Under the pieces are notes generated by a model. The model was not told the origin of the DNA. It ran no database searches and was given only the letters and a program-made list of their open reading frames with translations. Below, piece after piece: positions 44,781 through 54,349 of a stretch of DNA of 64,000 bases (position 1 is the stretch's first letter; each line of letters starts with the position of its first letter). This stretch comes from Antedon mediterranea (Eukaryota > Echinodermata > Crinoidea > Comatulida > Antedonidae). The stretch lies in the NCBI RefSeq assembly GCF_964355755.1, contig NC_092674.1, positions 67,001 through 131,000 of the forward strand. Reading direction: 5' to 3'. A program made the translations under genes and the position numbers.

Positions 44781-45719
44781 TACTCTAGTACCGTATCCGG
44801 ATATTCACCCCCTGGACATTTACCCCCTGGAAAACTACCCCCCGGACAACAACCACCTGGACCACTACCCCCTTAGGACAACTACCCCTTTAGGACAACT
44901 ACCCCCTTAGGACAACTACCCCCCCCCCCGGACAATTACCCCCTAGGAACAATTATCCCCCCCCCCCCCTCCCCGGGTAATTACCCCGCGGACAACTACC
45001 TCTGACACAATACTCCCCGTAGGACAACTACTTCCTGGAAAATACTCCGAGGGTAAATAATCTTTTAGGACAACTACCTCCGTAGGACAACTAACCCCTG
45101 GACAACTACCCCCGGACAATTACCCCTTGACAATTACCCCCGGACAATTACCCCCCCCCCCCCCTGGGTAATTACCCCGCGGACAACTGCCTCTGACACA
45201 ATACTCCCCGTAGGACAACTACCTCCTGGACCTGGACAATACTCCGAAGGCAAATAATCTTTTAGGACAACTACCTCCGTAGGACAACTAACCCCTGGAC
45301 AACTACCACCCAGAAAACTATACCTTTAGAACAACTACCCCCCGGACGGACAACTACCACCCAGACCATTCAACAACCTGACTCTGCAACAGCGTATAAT
45401 AAGAATTAATAACTATATTTTAATTCGTTACTTTGACGAATTACTATTCATTATTGTAAACAAAAGTAAAAGATTGAACATAAATATAGCCTGGTATAAA
45501 CTGAAGATTGTCACACATGATCATAGGATAGTCGAACGTATTATATAGTACTCCCTGTATTTACTGTAAAGACTGGGTTCGCTAATAATAATAATAATTT
45601 TTGCGTCAGGACAATGCTTCGATAACCACTGGTCTTAAAAGAATTAATTTTTGTCTCAAATTTGTCATTTGTATTTTTGTACACTTGAAGAATAATATCA
45701 CTTTTGATATTTGACCTCA

Positions 45720-45940
45720 ATGTTCACTCACCGAATAAACGGCGATCTTTAAATAAATTCTCCTCAAATAAACGGTGACCGTACCATGTCACTCCCATGA
45801 CACATCATATGGAATAATCGGCGTCTATTTCCATTAGATTATACCCCCTCCCATTGAATAAACAACTTTCTTCCAATAAATGTCCACCTAAAAACCACCT
45901 AAACAATAAACAGCCCAGGCCGTTTTTTTCAATAAATACG
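45720..45940. repeat. degenerate AATAAACG(G/T)CC-type repeat
   Basis: Repeated phrases such as CGAATAAACGGCGATC, CAAATAAACGGTGACC, GAATAAACAACTTTC and CCAATAAATGTCCACC recur every ~20-30 bp. Inverse phrases (GGACGTTTATTAGA, GGAGAGGCGTTTATTTAAA) occur at 1320-1640, so the family is dispersed. Confidence 0.55.
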
Positions 45941-46003
45941 GTACTTTAAATCTAGCACATCTAGGGTCTAGCGTGCTGTTAAACAGAATAATCGGTTAAA
46001 AAC

Positions 46004-46451
46004 GGGTGTTTCGAAACTAGAGACCCGAGACCAGAGACCAGAGACCCGAGACCCAATACGAAAAGGGAGACCTAAATATACGAAAAGGGAGACCCACGTA
46101 CGAAAAGGGAGACCCCACTATACGAAAAGGGAGACCCCACTATACGAAAAGGGAGACCCCACTATACGAAAAGGGAGACCCTAATATACGAAAAGGGAGA
46201 CCTAAATATACGAAAAGGGAGACCAAATATACGAAAAGGGAGACCCAAATATACGAAATGGGAGACCCAAATATACGAAAAGGGATACCCACTATAAGAA
46301 AAGGGAGACCCCCCTATACGAAAAGAGAGACCACACTATACGAAAAGGGAGACCCTAATATACGAAAAGGGAGACCCAAATATAGGTCTCCCTTTTCATA
46401 TTGGGTCTCGTGTCAGGTCTCTGGTCTCGGGTCTCTAGTTTCGAAACACCC
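46004..46451. mobile_element. family C inverted-repeat element (448 bp, 9-bp target duplication) nested in family E
   Basis: The element runs from GGGTGTTTCGAAACTAGAGA to the inverse TCTCTAGTTTCGAAACACCC, flanked by GTTAAAAAC (45995-46003, 46452-46460). Its interior is a ~20-bp tandem array (TATACGAAAAGGGAGACC) of about 15 units, asymmetric within the element. It has no coding capacity. Its 79-codon ORF is a by-product of periodicity. Confidence 0.84.
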
Positions 46452-46839
46452 GTTAAAAACAGATGATTTCATTTTTACAGAAACCGGTCCTATATAAGCC
46501 TATTTGTCTACTTTTAGATTGGGGGAGGGGGGGGGGTAGTTGACCGGGGGGTAGTTGACCGGGGGGTAGTTGTCCTAAGGGGGTGGTTGTCCGGGGGGTA
46601 GTTGTCCGGGGGGTTGTTATCCTAAGGGGGTAGTTGTCCTAAGGGGGTAGTTGTCCGGGGGGTAGTTGTCCGGGGGGTAGTTGTCCGGGGGTAGTTGTCC
46701 GGGGGGTAGTTGTCCTAAGGGGGTAGTTGTCCGGGTGGTAAACATCCGGGGGGTAACTGTCTAGGGGGTAGGTGTCCTAGAACCCTCTAGTACATAACAC
46801 AGGGTTTCATGTGTGAGCATCTTGGATAATTATTTAAAG

Positions 46840-46871
46840 CAGGGAGTTGTTGTTATTTTAACAACTCCCTG
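46840..46871. repeat. short palindrome, CAGGGAGTTG family, copy 2
   Basis: CAGGGAGTTGTTGTTATTTT then AACAACTCCCTG forms a 32-bp hairpin flanked on both sides by TTTAAAG, a 7-bp direct repeat. Confidence 0.6.
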
Positions 46872-46919
46872 TTTAAAGCATTACGTAATAAAAAATAACA
46901 CATGTATTGACACTATAAC

Positions 46920-46949
46920 CAGGGAGTTGTTATTAATAACAACTCCCTG
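46920..46949. repeat. short palindrome, CAGGGAGTTG family, copy 3
   Basis: CAGGGAGTTGTTATTAATAA then CAACTCCCTG is a perfect 30-bp palindrome flanked on both sides by CTATAAC. It lies 48 bp from copy 2. Confidence 0.62.
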
Positions 46950-46959
46950 CTATAACATA

Positions 46960-47795
46960 GCTTGTGCAACCTATCCACTCTATTGTGTATTTTCCATGTA
47001 TACCTATTTTCGAATTTCGCCATAATCTTCCTTAATAAAGTTATGTAAAATGTAAGAATAAATCCCAACATTTTTTAGAGCCGACCGACTTCATAATTTC
47101 CTGATGCTCGTTTTAGATAATAATTATAATGTTTCCTTTAAACGTCGGAAACTAATGTTAATAGTGCGCATGATCAGTCTGGAACAAAGGCTATTATCTA
47201 CGACCTTACGTTTTTCTGGTGTATAAATCCTAATCAACATAATCAACGCAGTAACGGGAATTCAATGCGTAGATATTAATTACAGTATGCTACGGATGAA
47301 ACCATTATACGATCTAATAAACAACAAGTTACTGGCATCGTACTCCTAAAACATCGTAAAACCGAAGATTGTTCACATTTAAAGACGAGGAGCATATGCA
47401 TATTATTGTATCAATATAATATAATATCCAAAAAAGCGGTAAGAAAAAGAATTTGTATTTACTTAATTTGAATATTATCTATCATTAATTACCAATAGAA
47501 CTGCAGTGCCGCTTGACGGAATTGATAAGACGGTTTTAGCGTTATGTCTCGTGTCTTAGACCAAATAACGTTACTAAAAATATCAAGTTGAATAGGAATT
47601 AAACAGTACGTCAAATTTTCTGCTGGCAGCCTGGTCAGTTTTGGTCCCCGACTACATAATTACACATCTTAACATAATCGTTGATACAATTATGTTAATC
47701 AGTTTTTCCGATTTTAATGTAATTTTTTGTTTTCTTTGTACTATTTTTAAGTTACAATGATTTTCAAATAATGTTCATACGTATCGGAAAGTGAT
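46960..47795. other. intergenic upstream of the helical-protein gene
   Basis: AT-rich sequence, no ORF of note, no repeat ends. Confidence 0.4.
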
Positions 47796-47800
47796 CCTGG

Positions 47801-47809
47801 TGGTATATA
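47801..47809 (+). promoter_or_regulatory. TATA box of the helical-protein gene
   Basis: GGTATATATAATTG lies about 80 bp upstream of the ATG at 47885, the spacing expected for a TATA-driven transcript with a short leader. Confidence 0.5.
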
Positions 47810-47884
47810 TAATTGATTTTAAAATTGTAGATCACGTCAGGTTAGTAGTATAGAGGCCTGCCGTGAGCCGATCGAAGGGAATCG

Positions 47885-50800
47885 ATGACAACAGCAGTGT
47901 ATTTGAAAATAAACATGAGAAAACAATGGTTCGACAGATGTTTCAACATGAAACTAAGTTCACAAACAATAATGGAAGGTAATCCTATTATCAATATTAT
48001 TAATTATTATGTCAATACATTCGGTAACATGCTGCAGATTGATACAAGTCAAGTCAATTTTCAAAATTAATTCCGATTATGTTTGTACATCTTTATATCA
48101 GTCGCGAGGTGGTAACTTTTTAATCATGGATAAGAAGTTAAAATATTTACATTTATTTACCGTTAATAATATACATTATGTAAGCCTATCAATAACGTGA
48201 GACGACTGTAAAAAGCTATAGGCCTATATTTTTCAAATGAGTAAGAGAGTCCTAACTCAACACACATTAGAGGTAAGATATTAATAATTATTAACATCAC
48301 CTGAAACAACAGGTTTCACGTACGTATCAATTGATAAATAATGCAGGTAAAGACAAGTTAATATTTAATTATTAAAAATAATATATCCTGACTCGTGAGC
48401 ACATCATTGAGTTTATTGAGATATAAACATTTATAATCTTTTGTATTGTTATGAAATAATAATCACATGGTGAGATTGACTGTAAAAGTCAATAGGAATG
48501 TGTAGGGTGATGCTGTTGTATAATATTCAGCCTCAGTATAGTATTCAGTCGAAGTATAATATTCAGCCTCAGTATAGTATTCAGTCGAAGTATAATATTC
48601 AGCCTCAGTATAGTATTCAGATCAGTCGAAGTATAATATTCAGCCTCAGTATAGTATTCAGTCGAAGTATAATATTCAGCCTCAGTATAGTATTCAGTCG
48701 AAGTATAATATTCAGCCTCAGTATAGTATTCAGTCGAAGTATAATATTCAGCCTCAGTATAGTATTCAGATCAGTCGAAGTATAATATTCAGCCTCAGTA
48801 TAGTATTCAGTCGAAGTATAATATTCAGCCTCAGTATAGTATTCAGTCGAAGTATAATATTCAGCCTCAGTATAGTATTCAGTCGAAGTATAATATTCAG
48901 CCTCAGTATAGTATTCAGTCGAAGTATAATATTCAGCCTCAGTATAGTATTCAGTCGAAGTATAATATTCAGCCTCAGTATAGTATTCAGTCGAAGTATA
49001 ATATTCAGCCTCAGTATAGTATTCAGTCGAAGTATAATATTCAGCCTCAGTATAGTATTCAGTCGAAGTATAATATTCAGCCTCAGTATAGTATTCAGTC
49101 GAAGTATAATATTCAGCCTCAGTATAGTATTCAGTCGAAGTATAATATTCAGCCTCAGTATAGTATTCAGTCGAAGTATAATATTCAGCCTCAGTATAGT
49201 ATTCAGTCGAAGTATAATATTCAGCCTCAGTATAGTATTCAGTCGAAGTATAATATTCAGCCTCAGTATAGTATTCAGTCGAAGTATAATATTCAGCCTC
49301 AGTATAGTATTCAGATCAGTCGAAGTATAATATTCAGTCTCAGTATAGTATTCAGTCGAAGTATAATATTCAGCCTCAGTATAGTATTCAGTCGAAGTAT
49401 AATATTCAGCCTCAGTATAGTATTCAGTCGAAGTATAATATTCAGCCTCAGTATAGTATTCAGTCGAAGTATAATATTCAGCCTCAGTATAGTATTCAGT
49501 CGAAGTATAATATTCAGCCTCAGTATAGTATTCAGTCGAAGTATAATATTCAGCCTCAGTATAGTATTCAGTCGAAGTATAATATTCAGTCTCAGTATAG
49601 TATTCAGTCGAAGTATAATATTCAGCCTCAGTATAGTATTCAGTCGAAGTATAATATTCAGCCTCAGTATAGTATTCAGTCGAAGTATAATATTCAGCCT
49701 CAGTATAGTATTCAGTCGAAGTATAATATTCAGCCTCAGTATAGTATTCAGTCGAAGTATAATATTCAGCCTCAGTATAGTATTCAGTCGAAGTATAATA
49801 TTCAGCCTCAGTATAGTATTCAGTCGAAGTATAATATTCAGCCTCAGTATAGTATTCAGTCGAAGTATAATATTCAGCCTCAGTATAGTATTCAGATCAG
49901 TCGAAGTATAATATTCAGTCTCAGTATAGTATTCAGTCGAAGTATAATATTCAGCCTCAGTATAGTATTCAGTCGAAGTATAATATTCAGCCTCAGTATA
50001 GTATTCAGTCGAAGTATAATATTCAGCCTCAGTATAGTATTCAGTCGAAGTATAATATTCAGCCTCAGTATAGTATTCAGTCGAAGTATAATATTCAGCC
50101 TCAGTATAGTATTCAGTCGAAGTATAATATTCAGCCTCAGTATAGTATTCAGTCGAAGTATAATATTCAGCCTCAGTATAGTATTCAGTCGAAGTATAAT
50201 ATTCAGCCTCAGTATAGTATTCAGATCAGTCGAAGTATAATATTCAGCCTCAGTATAGTATTCAGTCGAAGTATAATATTCAGTCTCAGTATAGTATTCA
50301 GTCTCAGTATAGTATTCAGTCGAAGTTCTCAATGGAAGTTATGAGATCCGCAGGTTAGTATCATTTTGGTTGATTCACTATATTTTACGATGTTAGGTTT
50401 AATATCATTAAATGAATGTTCAGATTTCAGAATTGTTTTAATTTTGTGCAAATATTAAGACAATACCATATTTTCAACATACCATAGCTAAAAGTATAAA
50501 CAAAATTATAGATCGTTTTCGTCAAAATCATTTCTAAAGAAATGAAGGTATAATAATATGATCTTACACCTAGTCTGTTGTGTTGATAACACGAAGAAGA
50601 AACCCACATTTAGGGAGCACGATGTACATGAGTTAAATAAATTAAGGAGTTGGTTATTTACTAGTCTGATAATCAATTTAATTGCACACATTTTCTTTCC
50701 GCTCAAACAGAACTGGAAAACATTAAACCACCATCCCTGGCAAGAAACTTATCCAAACTACAGGAATCGTTAAATATTCTTAAAATTTCAAACAAATCAC

Positions 50801-51444
50801 TTTCTGGAGAAGTTGAAGACAAGTTAGAAGAAGGAAAAGTTACTCTAGCAACCTTAGCTCGCATTCATAACTTAAGTCAAGTTATCAAAGTGATAACAAT
50901 GATTGTGAAACTTAGTGACCATTTGGCCGCATGTAAAACTGATGTTTTGTCGACAAAGCAATCATGTTTTAAGATGGAGTTACGGAATATATATTACAGT
51001 ATAAGTGATGTAAGTCAAGTTGATAAAAACAAAATCTACCGTAGGCCTACTACATAAGAAATAGTGTATGTAGGCCTATTTACTACTTAGAAAAGTTTGT
51101 ATAATCAATGTCAACCAATTTGAAATCACTAAACCCCTACAAAAAAACTATCCATAAATACACTCTTTTTTTTTCAGAATATTAAGAAAATAACAAATGT
51201 ATGCGAACTGTTTCCGAATGACAACCCGCGAATAATGGAAGAAAATGTAAATCAAATTCGAGCCTTACTTCTTTGCATTCTTACGTTGTGTGAGAAATTT
51301 GCAAAAGCAGACACAAAATCATGGTTCAATAATAAAATGTTCTTCTGGTCTCGATCTGTACTCAATCAAGTTTATGAGGCACGAGTTCAACTTCCTTACG
51401 AATTTGGTTACATAAATGAGATGTATCTGATTGAAGATGAATGA
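47885..51444 (+). CDS. unrecognised all-helical 219-residue protein, three exons
   Basis: Exons 47885-47978, 50711-51009 and 51178-51444 have GT-AG borders, matching phases and a clean TGA stop; 220 codons. Exon 1 begins MTTAVYLKINMRKQWFDRCF. Exons 2-3 are predicted almost wholly alpha-helical with regular hydrophobic spacing (LARNLSKLQESLNILK, LARIHNLSQVIKVITMIVKL, VNQIRALLLCILTLCEKFA, SRSVLNQVYEARVQL) and five Cys. There is no signal peptide or membrane segment. The exon 2 and 3 sequences have strong acceptors (polypyrimidine CAG) and protein-like composition unlike random ORFs nearby. An alternative first exon at 50332-50353 is possible. I do not recognise the family; a helical-bundle scaffold or adaptor is the only inference. 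Confidence 0.75.
48520..50331. repeat. 36-bp tandem array, about 50 copies (1.8 kb)
   Basis: The unit AGTATAATATTCAGCCTC plus AGTATAGTATTCAGTCGA is itself a diverged dimer of an 18-bp unit. Copies are nearly identical, indicating recent expansion. Five copies carry an extra ATCAG (near 48620, 48768, 49311, 49894, 50221), spaced irregularly. It lies in intron 1 of the helical-protein gene. ORFs through it, of 95 and 146 codons, follow from the 36-bp (12-codon) period and are broken by the 5-bp insertions. Confidence 0.95.
50332..50353 (+). CDS. candidate alternative first exon directly after the 36-bp array
   Basis: ATGGAAGTTATGAGATCCGC + AG is followed by a donor GTTAGT. It ends in the same phase as exon 47885-47978, so MEVMRSA would join the helical protein at the same Glu codon. 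The last repeat unit reads into this ATG in frame. Weak evidence: one donor and a phase match. Confidence 0.3.
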
Positions 51445-51560
51445 GGAAAATCATACAAAACTATCAAATTGGTAAAGTACTGTCTTTCGCGCATGTCTGT
51501 GAAGGAGCTTCACGTCACGTCACACCAACACACATCATACAAGGAAGTATAGGCTACTAT

Positions 51561-51566
51561 AATAAA
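51561..51566 (+). terminator. polyadenylation signal AATAAA of the helical-protein gene
   Basis: An AATAAA 117 bp after the stop codon, in otherwise unremarkable sequence. Confidence 0.45.
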
Positions 51567-51669
51567 TGTTTGCTGCATACTCCAGTTAGTCGTTCAGTTA
51601 GTTGTTTAACAAGGTTAAATAATCCAAAGATTTATTATACAGTAATTTTAGTATTAAGACTCATGTAAC

Positions 51670-53975
51670 ATTTTCTTTCCAAGACAGACACATGCGTTTA
51701 TTTATTGCATAATTGTTAATACCACCATTGTACAGTATCATATTAATTAATAATCCGAATTAAATCTATTATAGGCCTATTTCGTTTTATTATTTATTTG
51801 TTTGGAATCAACCAAGTGTCTTAAAGTGAACTTAAAATCTACTTCATGAGTTTTCACTGTTACATACAAGAGATAGGTACCTGTCATTTCAATTGCTAAT
51901 TTTTTTAACTGCATTATGCTTAAATTTGCCAAAATGTTTAGTCTGTTATTTTGAAGAAACACTTCAATATCCATATAGGCAAAAGAAACAATAAAACAAG
52001 TCAACATTTATATTTTTTACGATTTATTCAAAAAGTGTGTTTCTATAAATGTTCGCGCTTTGCGAGACTTGTCTATTGACCCACGAGGTAGCTAGAAGCC
52101 ACTGCGCAAGATAGATAACTGAGTGTTGCTAAGTCCCATTTATTCTATAAGACTACTCCATTCGAGCGGACATTGGTAAAAACTATTGTTGTTTACTCTT
52201 CGGGTGATTTTAAATATTGTATATAATAATTTATTTTGTAAACTTTATTATTTTAATACAAATTATTATTAATTACAATTTAATTATCTTTCAGTTACTT
52301 AAAAAATTGTGTAAATTTACCACAATTATCCAGGTATTGAATGGCGTTCAATCTTTGCTAGAAATATGCAATGATATTATATATAGCCGAAGGCTATTAC
52401 ATCTCTCTTCTGCGTTGGAATCACTTTTCAGCCTGGAGTACGCCCTCTCTGACGCGTTGGAATCACTCACTCTCTCGCTATCGCGCACTCAAAACTTTTC
52501 TGTCTCTCTACTAGCTGTGTGGTGGTGGTGTATATGTGACGACGACACGCGACGAAGATATCACAAGAATGAGTATTCCGCGATTTTTGCATGAGAAATT
52601 TGTAACAGAGAGCTCCAGTGAGTGATGCCCGCCCTCATAAGGGCGGATGTATACATACTAAATAAGACTTGATTTAATAGATATTATACATGTCACATTA
52701 AATAGAATTATGATAATAGTTTTTGCAATTGTAAACTATTTTATAATACATATTTATTAACAAACTAGTGTACATTCACTTTTACAGAAAATTATTTACT
52801 AACATGCTAAGTTAGTTCACAAAAAAGGCCTAACACAGCAAGACCAAAAATCAATGAATCGTTACTCAGCACGGCCTATTCTTTACCATTGCCGTGTACT
52901 ACTCTACGCCCGGTAAATTAAGTATTGTTTTTATGATATAAATTAGTATAAAATACATGTTATTAATAGGAAAAAATGTTAAATGTTATTAACATTTATT
53001 TGTTTTACCAGAAACAAGTTAAATATAGGAATATTATTAAACAATCCTTCACGTATCCGTTTTCGTTATCGTATTCGTAAGATTGCGAAACCTCCCTAAT
53101 ATAGAAAAAATGACGTAGATGCTCTCGAATCATTATTATTATTTTAGACAGGTACATGTTGCTTGGTGCTTGGCTGCCTAGGCCTAGCATAACATCAATG
53201 CGAGTGAGGACTTTAAAAACTGCTATTTATCAAAATTGACCTGGCATTTTAGTAAATTACTTTAGTAAATTACTTTCAATAAATCTATAATTATATTATA
53301 GTCATGAATCATTCCTGATTCAAATGCAAAATGTGCAAAATAGATCAAAAACTATACTCGTTTTGTAGTTACGAATATGACTGATGATATTCGTCAACAT
53401 GAATACGCTTTACGAATATGAAATGGGGATCAGCTCAAAAGTTTCACAAATGTATGACGTATCCGTTTTCGTTATCGTATTCGTAAGGTTGCGAAAACTC
53501 CCTAGTACTACACTCTAGACAAGTCTGGCAAAGCGCGAACATTTCTAGTAAACACACGTAAAAAATATAATTGTTGAATTTTGTTATTGTTTCTTTTGCA
53601 TATCTGCTGGATATTGAAGTGTTTCCTCAAAATGATAGACTTAAACATTTTAGCAAATGTAAGCCTAATGCAGGTAAAATTAACAATTAAAATTAAGGAT
53701 ACCTGTCTCTTGTATGTTAACAACAGTGACAACTCATGAGGTAGATTCTGCTAAGCACACCTGACGTCACAGCAATTTACGGCGACGGCTGTATGGCGAG
53801 CGCGTGCGTGTTTCTAAGTTATTTTTAGTACACATTTTAATAGTATTATTTTCTAGAACTTATTTTTGATAATATTATAATTTATATAATACCCAATCAG
53901 CTCATGGAAGGACTAAATCTTAAAAGTTATGTAAACAACAAATATCTTAAAACATGCTATCAACTTACCGATTGG
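51670..53975. other. intergenic, no convincing gene
   Basis: The longest ORF (52217-52594) lacks exon signals and ends in low-complexity CTCT-rich sequence. A 35-bp segment (GTATCCGTTTTCGTTATCGT then ATTCGTAAG.TTGCGAAA) occurs twice at 53055-53090 and 53459-53494, each followed by CTCCCTA, marking a diverged repeat pair about 400 bp apart. Confidence 0.45.
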
Positions 53976-53979
53976 AAAT

Positions 53980-54345
53980 GTCAAATGGCCGAGCGGTTAA
54001 ATAAGGCAGGGGCGCCGTTTACCGTACCTAAAGAGCCAACAACATCGGCAAGGGTTCGAGGCCGACTCGCTCCTAGTTCTGGTGGTGGAACAAGTTTTCT
54101 CGGATAAGGACTATAAACCGTAGGTCCAGTGTACACAGTTATAACCTGTGTGCACTTTAAAGAACCCAGTTCATTATTCGAAAAGAGTAGGGGTTACCCC
54201 GGTGAACTGGTTCACAAAATAGCCCCTGTATCAGTGGGATTACCACCTATCTGATAGGACAGTGATTAATTCACTATTGGTAATCCTTGGCCACATTGCC
54301 TAAAGACATAAAATAAAATAAAATAAATAAATAAATCAGCTATAA
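53980..54345 (+). mobile_element. tRNA-Leu/Ser-headed SINE with A-rich tail
   Basis: The head reads ATGGCCGAGCGGTTAAATAA (A box of a long-variable-arm tRNA) and GGGTTCGAGGCC (B box). The body includes TGTGTGCACTTTAAAGAACC and a terminal (AAATA)n tail at 54305-54336. The tRNA-like part has extra bases and no sound acceptor stem, so it is a SINE and not a tRNA gene. The 67-codon ORF over it is spurious. Confidence 0.8.
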
Positions 54346-54349
54346 TTAT

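Larger units (their letters stand above)
44792..46784. mobile_element. family E inverted-repeat element with GGACAACTACCCCC arms (1993 bp, 9-bp target duplication)
   Basis: The left arm (44800-45370) is a degenerate array of GGACAA(C/T)TACCCCC. The right arm (46515-46775) is the inverse, GGGGGTAGTTGTCC. It is flanked by exact CTCTAGTAC at 44783-44791 and 46785-46793. The interior (45400-46500) holds no gene but contains the complete family C element. The left arm has a two-fold duplication of ~190 bp (44920-45090 and 45130-45330). Confidence 0.8.

Noticed and set aside
46258-46497. A 79-codon ORF with GDPNIRKG-type repeats
   Set aside because: It is the 20-bp array inside family C read in one frame, and is interrupted by the element end.
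48520-50331. CRISPR-like array
   Set aside because: Units are contiguous and uniform with no unique spacers, and the context is an animal gene intron.
48498-50332. Long repetitive ORFs on both strands (YNIQPQYSIQSK-type and LRLNTILRLNII-type)
   Set aside because: The unit is 36 bp, so any frame lacking a stop in one unit stays open. Five ATCAG insertions shift the frame, and no splice signals are present.
53980-54065. A tRNA-Leu or tRNA-Ser gene
   Set aside because: Extra bases in the D and anticodon regions and a SINE body with A-rich tail show it is a retroposed head.
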